DNA from: Myotis daubentonii
Lineage: Eukaryota > Chordata > Mammalia > Chiroptera > Vespertilionidae
Reading direction: 5' to 3'
Assembly (NCBI RefSeq): GCF_963259705.1
Contig: NC_081861.1
Span: 68,553,623 to 68,617,622 of the forward strand
DNA length: 64,000 nt
Shown: positions 35,372-47,244 of the stretch, piece after piece
Numbering within the stretch: position 1 is the stretch's first letter
Layout of the letters: the number at the start of each line of letters is the position of its first letter
The notes under the pieces: generated by a model
Told to the model about the DNA's origin: nothing
Databases searched by the model: none
Seen by the model: the letters and a program-made list of their open reading frames with translations, nothing else
Made by a program: the position numbers and the translations under genes

Positions 35372-36073
35372 TCCTACCTAATAAAGAGGTAATATGCAAA
35401 TTGACCATCACTCCAACACACAAGATGGCTGCCTCCATGTGGACATAATATGGCCACCACAAGATGGCCAGCAGGGGAGGGCAGTTAGGGGTGACCAGGC
35501 CAGCAGGGGAGGGAAGTTAGGGGGGACCAGGCCTGCAGGGGAGGGCAGTTGGGGGGGACCAGGCCAGCAGGGGAGGGCAGTTGGGGGAGACCAGGCCTGC
35601 AGGGGAGGGCAGTTAGGAGCAATTGGGCCAGTAGGGGAGGGCAGTTAAGGTCGACCAGGCTGGCAAGGGAGGGCAGTTAGGGGTGACTGGTCCAACAGGG
35701 GAGGAAAGTTATGGGTGAACATGGCTGGCAGGGGAGGGCAGTTGGGGGCAATCAGGCCAGCAGGGGAGGGAAGTTAGAGGCAACCAGACTGTCAATGGAG
35801 GGAATTTAGGGGCAATCGGGCCGGCAGGGGAGCAGTTAGGGGCAATTGGGCCGGCAGGGGAGCAGTCAGGCATCTATCAGGCTGGCAGAGGAGTGGTTAG
35901 GGGCAATCAGGCAGGCAGGCAGGCGAGCAGTTGGGAGCCAGCAGTCCTAAATAGGGCAGTTGGACATCCCTTGAGGGGTCCCAGATTGGAAAGGGTGCAG
36001 GCTGGGCTGAGGAACACACACACACACACACACACACACCCTTGTGCACAAATTTTGTGCACCAGGCCTCTAG
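35372..36073 (+). mobile_element. Non-autonomous Helitron with G-rich minisatellite (array member 1)
   Basis: It starts TCCTACCTAATAAAGAGG after an A and ends CTAG before a T, as Helitrons do with no target duplication. The 3' hairpin is GTGCACAAATTTTGTGCAC at 36044-36062, shortly before CTAG. The 5' region has an ATGCAAAT octamer and AAGATGGCTGCC. The interior (about 35465-35935) is roughly 15 imperfect copies of a 32-37 bp unit around GGCCAGCAGGGGAGGGCAGTT. Gly/Arg-rich open frames through the repeat are not genes. There is no Rep/helicase, so it is mobilised in trans. Confidence 0.9.
35465..35935 (+). repeat. Helitron minisatellite, 32-37 bp units
   Basis: About 15 units with the core CAGCAGGGGAGGGCAGTT. 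Later units are shorter and more diverged. Repeated GGGG and GGG runs make the plus strand a G-quadruplex candidate. Confidence 0.85.
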
Positions 36074-36076
36074 TTA

Positions 36077-37268
36077 TCTACACTAATAAAAGAGAAAAAA
36101 TGGTAATTGGCGTACGACGATACCCTTTTCATTGGCTAATCAGGGCTATATGCAAATTAACTGCCAACTATGATTGGCAGTTAACTGCCAACAAGATGGC
36201 GGTTAATTTGCATATGTAGGCACAATGCAGGGATGCAAAAGGGAAAGCAGGAAGAAGCCCCCTGCCACTGACAGTGATCGGAAACTCAGGGGGGAGCTAA
36301 GAGCTGGGGGGCAGGGCAAAGGCGGCCCTGGGGCTGCCTTTGCCCTGCCCCCCAGCCATGATCGGAGAATCAGGTGCCTTTTCCGCCCTGGCCAGTGATA
36401 GCAGGAAGTAGGGGTGGAGCCAGCGATGGGAGCTGGGCACAGTCGAAGCTGGCAGTCCCGGGAGCTAGGGGTCCCTTGCCTGGGCCTAAAGCGGAGCCCA
36501 CGATCGCGGGGCCGCTGCAGCTGCGGGTCCCCACTGCCTGAGCTGGACGCCTCAGCCAGAGGCGTTAGGCCTGGGCAGGAGCGGAGCCTGCAACCGCGGG
36601 GAGCTGGGGGTCCCCTGCCCAGGCCTGACACCTCTGCCGGAGGCCTCAGGCCTGGTCAAGGGGCCAATCCGGTGATTGGTGATCGGAGGGTGATGAGGGT
36701 CAACTCCTCTGGCTGAGGCATCAGGCCTGGGTGGGGGGCTGAGCCGGGGATTGGGGGGATATGATGGTCCCCTTGCCCAGGCCTGAAGCCTGGGTCAGAG
36801 GCGTCAGGCTTGGGCGGGGGGTGGAGCAAGCGATCAGACGGAGATGGGGGGTCCCCTGCCCAGGCATGATTCCTGGGCCAGAGGCCTCAGGCCTGGGCGG
36901 GGGCCAGAGCCAGTGATTGGGGGGAGATGGGGGTCCCCTGTCCAAGCCTGACACCTCTGGTGGAGGCGTCAGGCCTGGGCAAGGGGCCGATCAGGCGATT
37001 GGAGGGTGATGGGGGGCTACGCCTCTGGCTGAGGCATCAGGCCTGGGCTGGGGGCAGAACCAGTGATGGGGGGAAATGAGGGTCCCCTGCCCAGGCCTGA
37101 CGCCTCTGTCAGAGGCGTCAGGCCTGGGCAAGGGGCTGATCCTGTGATTGGAGTGTGATGGGGGTCAACGCCTGAGGGCTCCCAGTATGTGAGAGGGGGC
37201 AGGCTGGGCTGAGGGACACTCTCCCTCACACACACCCAGTGCACGAATTTCGTGCACCAGGCCCCTAG
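36077..37268 (+). mobile_element. Non-autonomous Helitron (array member 2)
   Basis: It begins TCTACACTAATAAAAGAG three bases after the previous CTAG and ends CTAG at 37265-37268, with the perfect hairpin GTGCACGAATTTCGTGCAC at 37239-37257. The 5' 140 bp holds an inverted CCAAT (36131), octamer ATGCAAAT (36150), AAGATGGC (36193) and ATTTGCAT (36206). From about 36600 to 37165 it consists of roughly 80-bp repeats around GCCCAGGCCTGA and GAGGCGTCAGGCCTGGGC. The long frames on both strands are repeat artefacts. Confidence 0.9.
36600..37165 (+). repeat. Helitron minisatellite, about 80-bp units
   Basis: Some seven imperfect units alternate GGTCCCCTGCCCAGGCCTGA and CAGGCCTGGGC-G-rich blocks. Self-complementary CCTCTGNNNGAGG cores within units could form hairpins. 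Confidence 0.8.
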
Positions 37269-37536
37269 TCCTATATAATAAAAGCCTAATATGCAAATAG
37301 AGCAAATGGCAGAAAGACCAGTGGAATTACTGGTTGCTGTGATGTGCACTGACCACCAGGGGGCAGGCGCTTAATTCAGGAGCTGCCCCCAGCCCTCAGG
37401 CCCCAGGCCAGCCAAGGTGAATGCCAGCAGGGGCCCCTGATCGCCCCACCGGTCACCCCACTGATCAGCCCTGATCGCCGGCCAGGCCTAGGGACCCTAC
37501 CTGTGTGTGCACGCATTTTGTGCACCAGACCTCCAG
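37269..37536 (+). mobile_element. Short non-autonomous Helitron (array member 3)
   Basis: It starts TCCTATATAATAAAAGCC directly at the CTAG of its neighbour with no spacer and ends at CCAG (a CTAG variant) after the hairpin GTGCACGCATTTTGTGCAC. It has an ATGCAAAT octamer near the 5' end and the block TGATGTGCACTGACCACCAG shared with the Helitron at 55293-55536. Confidence 0.85.
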
Positions 37537-37539
37537 TAA

Positions 37540-39160
37540 CATTTATAATCACTACAGCATTATGATGATCAAGATTATAAAAAGAATGCACCCGTAATAT
37601 TTAATCAGTGGAACTTGAGTTTGAACTATCTCTCTTCTTTTTTTCATTCTATACTCCTTCAGCAAAATTGTTTTATTTTATTCAAATTGTTCATTTTTAA
37701 GATCTTAAATTTCCACTTTCATAAACCACAATGACACAGAAGGGTCTGACTTTTGTAGCAATAATTCATTATTTTTGAGAAAATGCTTTTGCTACTGTGA
37801 GGTGCATCTGTATTTTGGTGCTTGGTACACATGAACATACTGGTGTCCTGTGTGTCAACTGATTTTATTAACTGAGAATACTTATCTACAATATCCATTT
37901 TTTTTCCGTTGAGCATGAGCATTTGCTCTGCTAAGATTAAAATTATTTTTTAAGTAAAGCAATACAATAATTAATTTTCTATATACCAGCTTCAAGATAC
38001 CAGGGCTGGGACCATAATGAAATAAGGAGGTTTCTCTGTCAGTGTATTTGCATGACCTTGAGAATGAGAACCTCTAAATTTTGTGACCTAGGCATGTCAC
38101 TCTTGGCCCCTTAATGTACATTAACTAATTTTTATATTAATTAATTTTGCTTCACCTTTTCTGTTGTATGTTAATCGCAGATGTATAAAGTTGCCATGTA
38201 TGCATGCACTTTCAATATTCTAAAAAGGCAAAAATGTAATATCTTATACAAAGACTATTTGACAGTATCAATAAATATGCTCATGAGAAACTATTTTTCA
38301 AATTATGGAACATTTAGTTTTGTATAAATAAAGGGTAATAGTTTCATCCCTGGACCTGAGAAGTAGATTTAAAAGATATGTAGTAGCAATAAAGAAAGGA
38401 TCTAATGCTCATCAGATTGTATGAGCTTTATAATACATTTGGTATTTTATGATTTACTTCCAAATCAATATCTTTAAAGGTTATAAAGTTAAACTATGCT
38501 TGAAATTTATATAATACACTTTAATGAACATAGAATTTCTGAAACAAAAACAAATATATCTTTAGGAGCTTCCAAAATATGCTGGCTTTTATCTTGTTTT
38601 TAGATTGCCTAAAATAAGTTCCAAATTAATGATAGTTATATGAGGTCAATATTGAGCTATTTTGATAGGATTTTATAAATTTTCTCTCATAATTATATAT
38701 GGTGTAAAAACAAAGCTAGCCAAACTGCTTTATACATCATTAACTGAAACAAGTAATTATGATTTAGATAATAAGGTGAGAGTGACATTTTAAGTAAAGG
38801 TCAGATACTTTCACAGGAAAAAGAAAAATGTGCATTTGACACTGCTCAACATTGCAAACTAGACAATGATCATCATGTAATGTCCTCTGTGAGGTTTGCA
38901 AATGCCTATATTGGAATGTAACTTATTTTAAGAAGTCAAATAATGTATATCCAAAGCTCGTGAAAATGGTCTCTTTTTTGCTTTGTTTTGTTTTTGTGAA
39001 TATGTGTATAAAAAGTTAGGAACTTTCTTAAGTCTTAATTTGATTAATGTTTTTCACAAGGCAACTGGATCTTTTCTATAGTAACATTTCATTGTATATG
39101 AAAATCACCAACTTCAATAGCTAGATGTTTGGCTGGGCCCATAAAAGAAATGCAAATCAT
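37540..39160. other. AT-rich single-copy-looking sequence
   Basis: No gene or repeat family is recognised. Confidence 0.55.
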
Positions 39161-39163
39161 ACT

Positions 39164-39355
39164 CCAAGCCATGGCCAGGTAGCTCAGTTGGTTAGACTGT
39201 TGACCTAATACACCAAGATTGTGGATTCCATCCCAGTCAGGGCACATACAAGAATCAACCAATGAATGTATAAATAAGTGGAACAATAAATCAATGTCTT
39301 TTTTTTTCTTTCTCCAACTATCTCTCAAAATCAATAAATAAAATTTTTTTAAACA
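39164..39355 (+). repeat. Ves-related SINE, sense (old)
   Basis: The head GGCCAGGTAGCTCAGTTGGTTAGA and a weakened B-box (GTGGATTCCATCC) lead into the shortened Ves body and the tail TCAAAATCAATAAATAAAA. It is diverged from the young copies. Confidence 0.75.
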
Positions 39356-39359
39356 TCAT

Positions 39360-40080
39360 AGTTCAATATTAATGTCAACCTTTTCCAACTTCTAATTCCT
39401 GCTCTCCCCACCTTAGGTAGCTTTAACTGAGAATTAATAAGGCCCAATCAAGGAAACTTGAGTGTTATTTGTATTGTTTCACATAAACTGAAACCTTATC
39501 ATAGTGATATCCATAGAAAAACCAGAGATAGAAAGGCCAATGTGCTCATTAGCAGTTTCTTCAGATTAATTGGAACTTTTTTTCCACTGACGGATGCTGT
39601 AAAAAAATGTATATACCAGGGATCATATCTTAATAAAACTGGTTGGACAATAACTCTCTATTAGCTGAAGGCAGAAGGTGTAAAACAGCATTAATAAAGA
39701 GTGAAATTACATCAGAACTGGCAATGTTATCAAGCTCCATCGTTACAGACAAATTAGGAAATGGATGTGAGGGAGGAGTTTCCAAGAGCTCTCTTAAACT
39801 GAAGTTTTCAACTATTAATTTGTCAATTCCAGGTAAGATTCTGAATCTAGTGAAGCAGCAAAAAGATTTCTAAATTCAAGTTTTTAGCCTGAATTACCAT
39901 CCTTTGAAGTTAGCAAGCCATAATGCTAGTAAATGCCTGTGCCTTCTTTCCCTATATCAGTGAGACTTTTATAAATCAGCAAAAAACTGCCAGACCTTTA
40001 GGGGAAATTCTTTCAAACTATGGAATGCTATATATTAATGCATTTCTCTGTGGGTTCATTGACTTTCCAATGACTGTGAA
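39360..40080. other. AT-rich sequence, nothing recognised
   Basis: No gene or repeat could be supported. Confidence 0.5.
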
Positions 40081-40085
40081 TGTTT

Positions 40086-40288
40086 GAGTGGGGGAACTTT
40101 TTTCTGCCAAGGACCATTTGGATATTTATAACATTATTGGCAGGCCGTACAAAATTATCAACTTAAAAATTAGTCTGCTATATTTGGCCAAACACTTAAT
40201 AAACTCACCCCTAATGTCTTAGGCAGGGCCAGGCCAAATTATTTCTTGAGCCTTGTAGGGTCCATGGGCCAGATGTTCCACAGCCCTG
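40086..40288. mobile_element. Non-autonomous hAT-like element (decayed)
   Basis: The interior reads CTGCCAAGGACCATTTGGAT, then GGCAGGCCGTACAAAATTAT and GGGCCAGATGTTCCACAGCC, the layout of a bat hAT-derived repeat. Probable termini are GAGTGGGGGAAC and GTTCCACAGCCCTG, an imperfect inverted repeat. No 8-bp duplication could be recovered. Confidence 0.55.
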
Positions 40289-40829
40289 GTAGAAGGTGGG
40301 ACATATTTGTTATGAGCTACTCAAAGTGGACAGAAATAGAGGATAAGAAAGAAGAGGTAGATATTTTTCCAATGTACTTGTGGATGGCAGCATCTAATTA
40401 TTCAAAATTTCTTTAAATATGTCAGTTTAAAGTTATTGTGTTTAAAAGCATTTTAGCTAAGGGGAAGCAATTAAATTTCTACTCAGCTTTAACTTGGATA
40501 CACATTTTGGAGCAAACCATTTAGAAAAGTTTGTTTGGAATAGGCCCGTGTAAGACTGCCCCTTCTCAAATGAATGAAATTACATTATAATGTGCTATTT
40601 TCTACTTTACCTTGAGTGTTTTGTAGACTTTATTTTAGAATTACGTAACTATGTGTAATTGTTTGAAAAACTGGTAAATAACTAAAGTGAAAAAAGTTGT
40701 TTTTTACATCTGCAATACTAGTATATTATGTTTGATTTTTTTAAAAATATAAATTGAAAAACATCAGTACTGGTTAAGACCGTGGCATTTTGAAAACCTG
40801 TATTTGTCTATTGCAATAAATTTAAGTCA

Positions 40830-40831
<2 letters not shown>
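40289..40831. other. AT-rich sequence, nothing recognised
   Basis: No gene or repeat could be supported. Confidence 0.5.

Positions 40832-40881
<50 letters not shown>
40832..40881. repeat. (GT)n microsatellite
   Basis: About 25 uninterrupted units. Confidence 0.95.
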
Positions 40882-40882
<1 letters not shown>

Positions 40883-41236
40883 GAAGGTGGTGTACTTGTA
40901 TGTTCATGTGTATACCAATGGTAGCTCTTTGGAGAAGTAGAAATATAGAAATTCAGCAGCCACTCAGGAGATAAAGAATAAATACCAGATTTACCTTACC
41001 TCTACCTGGAGATCAGCTATTTTTAAAAAAATTTAAATCAGTTTAATACTTGCTCATGTTTTAAAATTATACCAGTGAAAATAGTTTGGTAATACACATG
41101 GTTTTTATTCTTCTACTTGTTATTCTAATTTTATTTTTAAGTTAGACTTATACATTATACATTGTCTGGTTATCATGGAGTTAGCAGAATTACCAAAAGT
41201 ATATTTCTTAGGAAAGAGTGTGTCCATTAACACATT
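40882..41236. other. AT-rich sequence, nothing recognised
   Basis: No gene or repeat could be supported. Confidence 0.5.
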
Positions 41237-41249
41237 AATAGTGAAAATT

Positions 41250-41470
41250 CTCCTGGCAGGTGTGCTCAGTTGGTTGAGCATCATCCCCATGCACCAAAAG
41301 TTTGTCCATTCTATTCCTTTTCAGAGCACATGAACAGGCTACAGGCTCACTCCCCAGTAGGAGGCATGCAGGAGGCAAGTTGATCAATGTTTCTCTCTCA
41401 TTTGATGTTCCTCTCTCTCCATCTTTCTTCCTCACTCTAAAAATCAATAAAAACACATTAAAAATAAAAT
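41250..41470 (+). repeat. Ves SINE, sense, with target duplication
   Basis: A head-to-tail Ves copy ending AAAATCAATAAAAACACATT with an A-rich tail. It is flanked by AATAGTGAAAATT (41237-41249) and AATAGTGAAATT (41471-41482), a target duplication with one length difference. Confidence 0.9.
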
Positions 41471-41484
41471 AATAGTGAAATTAT

Positions 41485-42463
41485 TTTTTAGCAAAATTAT
41501 TATTGATTTTCCTCAAGGTGACTTATCATTCTTTAAAAAAAAAAAAAAACATGAAAGGCCAGTGTTAATATCTGTTCCAAAGTAGTTTTGCGTTTGATTT
41601 TTAAATAGAGATTTCATAAACCTTTTGTTTGTCCCTTTCTACGATTCTAACCAATGGCATAATTCTTCATTGACTTAATGAGTTTTCATAACTACATTAA
41701 ACAAACAAACATTTTCTGAGGCCTATGTGCTGAAAACTAAGCTAGTTACTGGGGATAGAAAACTAATGAAAACAGTGAGTCTGCCTTTGAAAAACATAAT
41801 CAAGTGAGTAAGCTTATGAATGAGCCATGTTTCAAATATGTGGATGAGGATTCACCTAATGGGCATATGTTGGTGTCCAATGATTATCATCCCTGCTTGC
41901 ACATTAAAATCACCTATTAAGCTGATACAAAAAATAAAGGGAGCTAAGTTTCAAATCATACCTACTCTGTTAGAATCATGGGACAGGTTCTGACCTCCAC
42001 ATGCAATTTTAATGCACAGCTACTGTTGTGAGTGACTGGTCTAGACAGTGATAAATAAAAGGTCACATTTATCAAAATGGTTAATATACTGGGTCAATGA
42101 TGATTCAGCTTGTTTGTTTTATTCTAATAGCAGGAAAGGGTGAAATCCCTTTTAAGTAAAAAGAAATGTGGAAATGCTGAAGAATCTTTTAACATATAAT
42201 TATTCATTGGATAGTTTAATTGCTCACACCCAACGCAGAAAACAAACATTTTAAAGAGCTGAATTTCATTCAAATAAGATTTAAAGTTCTCTCTATGTAT
42301 TTGTGGTAAGTTAATGTCAAATTTTAGATCTATTTTTAATCTATAAATGTCTTCTTTATTCATATTAAATATATGTGTTAACTGTATTATACTTTATAGT
42401 TTTGAATATGTTAGCCTTTATTTTAAATATGGCCCAACAATTTAAAGATAGTGAATGCACAAT
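41485..42463. other. AT-rich sequence, nothing recognised
   Basis: An A run lies at 41535-41549. No gene is recognised. Confidence 0.5.
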
Positions 42464-42471
42464 GAAAATCA

Positions 42472-43098
42472 TGGAGAACAATATGACGTTTCCTCAAAAA
42501 ACTAAAAATGGAACTCCCATTTGGTCCAGTGATCCTACATTTAGGAATATATCCCAAGAAACCAGAAACACCAATCAGAAAGGATATATGCACCCCTATG
42601 TTCATAGCGGCACAATTTACCATAGCTAAGATTTGGAATCAGCCTAAGTGCCCATCAGCAGATGAGTGGATCAAAAAACTATGGTACATCTACACAATGG
42701 AATACTACGCTGCTATAGAAAAGAAGGAACTCTTACTATTTGCAACAGCATGGATGGACCTGGGGAGCATTATGCTAAGCGAAATAAGCCAGTCATAGAA
42801 AGATAAATATCACATGGCCTCACTCATTTGTGGAATATAATGAACAACATAAACTGATAAATAAAAATAGATCCAGAGACAGAGAAGCATTGATCAGACC
42901 GTCAAAACTCAGAGGGAAGGTAGGGGAGGGTGGGAGTAAGGGGGAGAGATCACCCAAAGGACTTGTATGCATGCATATAAGCCTAACCAATGGACAGAGA
43001 CACCAGGGGGGTGAGGGCATGAGTGGAGGGGTCGGGGGGCAATGGGGCAATAAGAACACATATATAATACCTTAATCAATAAAGAAAAAAAATTAAAA
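42472..43098 (+). mobile_element. 5'-truncated L1, sense (young)
   Basis: It carries the last 96 or so codons of ORF2 in one frame (42508-42798, [20 protein letters not shown] to the stop), the 3' UTR with GGACTTGTATGCATGCATAT, and an AATAAAG-rich tail. The flanking duplication is GAAAATCA (42464-42471 and 43099-43106). Confidence 0.9.
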
Positions 43099-43106
43099 GA
43101 AAATCA

Positions 43107-44030
43107 AATCATATCCTGAATTATACTTACATGTGAATGTCTGAAACTTCAGTTTTGAGATATAAAAATAACAAGTGATTAGTTACATGTATAATGATTA
43201 AGAACTAATAAGTTGTAATCATGTTTAATTTGGTGTTATACTGAAAATGCACTAAAAAGTAGGAAGACTTTTTTTATTTTCTGAAATTCTACCATGCCAC
43301 AGTTAGACACATAGAAAAAGGCACAAGTAAGTATACATTTTTAGGAATAAAAGTTTCAGATCCTGAGAAAATTAATTGATATATTATTTTTTACTATTAA
43401 GTAAAAATGTATAAAATTGATACAAAGGGATAAAATCACAAAAAAGTAAATATTATCCTATCTTGAAAACTCTGTTTATTATACATTATTTTCCAATCAG
43501 ACATAAAAATGTAAATAAATAGAAAAAAATCTATAGATTTATATTTTGTAAACTGTGTTTCTCTATAAAAATACTTTAAGTACAAATAGCGCCTACTATA
43601 TAACAAACAAAATTGTCTAATAATAATAATATGTTATCTATTGGAACAACTGATACAATGAAAATAAAATGTTTTAAAATTCAGTCACTTTTAAAATATT
43701 TTCTTATTTTATGCAAACAACAAATTTCTGGAAGTGTAATAGGTTTTTGGTACACATTACCAAGTTTACCTCTATAAGCTGTTCCTTTACATACTACCAC
43801 AACTTTCTCTTGGAATTTCTCAATAGATTGCTATTAATAACAAATGTCAGTAGCACTTTATTTTCCTTTTCAATGTTTATTATTTTCCCCATATTAGTGT
43901 TTTTAATAAAATGTCCAAAACAATCATAAACATATAGTAATCTGATATTTTTACTGACTTTAATGGAATCTCTTCCAGTGTTTCTCTATTAACTATGCGT
44001 TGGCTGTTGGGTCAGTGCACAGTGAGAATA
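43107..44030. other. AT-rich sequence, nothing recognised
   Basis: No gene or repeat could be supported. Confidence 0.5.
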
Positions 44031-44034
44031 ATGT

Positions 44035-44170
44035 TCAATAAGATTCATTATAGCCTTGTTTGTTATAGCATAAAATTGAAGCATCCAACAATATTAGACA
44101 ACTAAATGCATTATGAAATATCTATAATACAGCCAACAACAAGTCATTTTGGGGAAATTGTATAACAGTT
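44035..44170 (+). repeat. Old L1/HAL1-like fragment
   Basis: ATTCATTATAGCCTTGTTTG, TATAGCATAAAATTGAAG and AACTAAATGCATTATG recall the C-terminal ORF2/HAL1 region, but it is short and diverged. Confidence 0.45.
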
Positions 44171-44174
44171 GAAG

Positions 44175-45365
44175 AACTCCTTGCTCACTAATTAATCAAT
44201 CATAGTTGGTTTCTTTCCACTACCCTATACAGTAAAGCAATATAAACACATATTGTACTGTTAACTTTAATATAGTCAACACTTGAATATATTGCCATCA
44301 TATGTAAAACTGTACTAAATGCCTATTTATGATGTAACGCTTTCATACATGCCATATTAATTTCAAAATATTAAATCCATGCATCCATATTCTCACCTGT
44401 ATTCTTTGTCACAGATAAAAGAAACAGTGTCTCCATCTTTACATGGAAAACACATACAGATTTATTCTTCATCGCCTCAAATTCCAATTCTTTACAAAAC
44501 TTTTGCTCCTAATTTTCTTAGTTCAAACTCCAATTAACTTCCTTAAATTTTGGAATCCTTTTAGAAATGTTGTTAACTTTGATCTCATTATCTCATTCAT
44601 CACGCCCAATTTTCAGTTCTCACCTCTACAATTCTAGCCTTGGCCCTTATCTCTTATTTTGATTGTAACTTTCTCCTGACTGATTTTCCTACTTTAAACT
44701 TGATTTCCATCTTCCATTATGATCCTTAATTAGTTGTTTCAAATATTTTTCATAATATTTTATATGCAAAGATTATATATGTATTATATTACAAGACAAT
44801 GAGCAGATGTGGGTAGAGGCAAGATTATAATGTTTTGAGGAGTGAATGGGAATTGAGGAAGTTTAGATAGTAAATGGAATTTTTCTATTTGAGAAGGTTA
44901 TGCAAGAAATAATATTCTAAAAATAAATATCAAAACTCCTTTAATCTGGTACTTATTGCCTCCACAAAGTTGTCCATAATATAACCCCAATATTTATATC
45001 TAAATTCATCTCTAAGGTAGTTGAAAACCCGGTTCCAAAAATAATGACATGTTCTTGAGGTAATTTATTTTCTGCCTTTTGGGACTTTTCCTTCCTCTTC
45101 ATTTTTCCAAATCTTACTATAAGGAGCAAATCACATTCAATCTGCATGAGTCCTCTCTCATTCTATTCTAGTCCACAGTGGTTTCTTTCTTCAGACTCAA
45201 AATGACAATTATTCTTATTCTGCCTTGTATATTAGGCACTTATTTTCATGGGACTCCAACTTATGGGCCTAAATAATGTATTTCAGTTCTTCAAGGATTA
45301 TTTGAATTATTTCATTTTTTAATGAAAAGTTAAAAGAATCATTTATAAAGTCATAGTATGATAAG
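44175..45365. other. AT-rich sequence, nothing recognised
   Basis: No gene or repeat could be supported. Confidence 0.5.
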
Positions 45366-45369
45366 AATT

Positions 45370-45565
45370 CTGAGAATTTCAATAATATACAAGTTTGTAA
45401 TATATAAGTTTATGCTTAGAAAAAATGAGGATTTTAGCAAAATGCTAAAAGAAGTTGATTTTGAATGGAAGGATTATAAAGTGGTTTCTATTTCCACCAC
45501 TGTGCTTTTTCTTTATTTTCTAAATTTTCTGTCAGTTTATAATCAGAAAAAAAATAGAGTACAAA
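45370..45565 (+). repeat. Possible old L1 3' end fragment
   Basis: CTTTATTTTCTAAATTTTCT followed by TTTATAATCAGAAAAAAAAT resembles the tail of old L1 families. Support is weak. Confidence 0.35.
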
Positions 45566-45629
45566 TAAAATCATGCAACTCAACTGAAAATCTATAAACT
45601 ATTCATTTAAAATTTAATAGATGTTTAAT

Positions 45630-45910
45630 TGGGTTTGCTTGGGGGGCTGGGTGAAAAGGTGAAGGTATTAAGCAAAAAATAAAATAAAAGATACACACAG
45701 ACAACAGTATGGTGATTGCCACAGGGAGAGAAAGTGGAGGCAGTAGAAAAGGGTACTAGTAAATGGGGGATAAATGGTGATGGAGGGAGACTTGACTTTG
45801 TGTGGTGAACACACAATATAATATACAGATGATGTATTATAGGATTGTATACTTGAAACCTGTATAATTTTATTAGCTAATACCACCCGAATAAATCCAA
45901 TAAAAAAGAA
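45630..45910 (+). repeat. L1 3' end fragment, sense (laurasiatherian type)
   Basis: GATGGAGGGAGACTTGACTT, GATGTATTATAGGATTGTAT and ATACTTGAAACCTGTATAAT lead to a CCAATAAAAAAG end. It is the same subfamily as 2230-2370 and 24040-24235 (reverse). Confidence 0.7.
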
Positions 45911-45914
45911 CTTA

Positions 45915-46560
45915 AATAGCATTACAGATGTTATGGAAATATAATACTTTAATTGAAAAGTTGTCTAACAGATTTTAAATAATATATGCTACAATTTAAA
46001 TTTAAACTATTTTTAGGCAATTTGGTTTCTAAAGCATATTAATTCTAATTATGTTGAAGCTAGGTTTTACTAAAATTTTTGTTTTAATGTTTAATCTCTG
46101 AATACCTATTTTAATTAACTATCCTCTGTAACATAGCCATTCATGTACATGGAGATAATAGCGTAATATGGTTAATATTAAAACTAATTCTTGTCATTAT
46201 ATTATAAACTTTTCCTCTAAAGTCATTTATCCATAGTTTAGGAAATAGAGTCCATATCTCCATATGCCTAAGGAAAAAATTGTGGGAAATTAAGTATTTA
46301 TTTAATGCCATGCAAAATAACTTGAATTTTCTGTGTTTGTAAACTACCTCTGCACAGAGATATTTTGGATCTTATGCAGGGGGCAGAATGGTGGATAGGT
46401 AAGGACTTACAGCTGAGAGGTAGGACAATCTTGATGAAATTTCAGACAGTTGCCTAGCTCGAGTAAATTACCAAAACTATGAGATTGTCTCCCAATTTAA
46501 TTTGTGACATGAAGATGATGCTATAATGTCTTGTTCATTGGTTAGTTGGGTGGATTAGTT
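45915..46560. other. AT-rich sequence, nothing recognised
   Basis: No gene or repeat could be supported. Confidence 0.5.
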
Positions 46561-46564
46561 GAGA

Positions 46565-46790
46565 CATTTGGTAAAAAGCACTAGCACTTACTAAGTGACT
46601 GTTATGTGCCAGTCACATTTTATAGATTGTCTCATTTAATCATTACAACAACTCTATGAGGTTGACATTATTTTTTTGCCATTTTTATTAAGATCCTGAG
46701 ACCCAGAAACAGCAGCTGAAGACCACAAAGTCAGGGTTGGAACTCACATTGCCCGATTCAGAAGGTCATCCCTTCCCTGCTGCCTCAGTG
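46565..46790 (-). repeat. MIR SINE, antisense
   Basis: The reverse MIR order is CTCATTTAATCATTACAACA, CTCTATGAGGTTGACATT, CTGAGACCCAGAAAC, CACAAAGTCAGGGTTGGAAC. Confidence 0.8.
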
Positions 46791-46794
46791 TGAC

Positions 46795-47240
46795 TGACAC
46801 AAAGTTGGCACACAATAACAGTTTTATCTCTCTCTTTTTTCATTTTTTGATAGCTCTATCATTTCTAAAATGGCCCTCACTTGCCACTGAAAGCTGTCTC
46901 AGCTTCTTTAAGTGTGATACAAAAACTTACATTTTTTTAGGATTTGATTTTATGTGCTTAGGAGCTATTCTAAGAAATACTTGATGTAATTTGGTTCATG
47001 AATTAGAAATTGCATTTCAGAAACACAGGAGTCTCTCAGTCTCCCCCATATAATAACAAGATGGCCATTTTGGGCACTTGCATGAAATATTAATAAGGAA
47101 TTTGTAATCAAGAACCCATCATTTTCAGCATCTTGTGAAGGAAGAAACTTGATTGGAGAGCAGTTTAAAGGCTTGTTTAGTTACATAGTATTTATAACGA
47201 TTTTTGTTTATGTGGAGTTCTCATTTTTTCAAATGATTTT
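46795..47240. other. AT-rich sequence, nothing recognised
   Basis: No gene or repeat could be supported. Confidence 0.5.
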
Positions 47241-47244
47241 TGAA

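Noticed and set aside
35394..35648. Gly-rich, collagen-like open frame
   Set aside because: It is simply the translation of the Helitron minisatellite; the unit varies in length and the frame is not preserved.
35465..35935. CRISPR-like array of about 35-bp repeats
   Set aside because: Units are contiguous without spacers, degenerate, and lie inside a Helitron in a mammalian genome.
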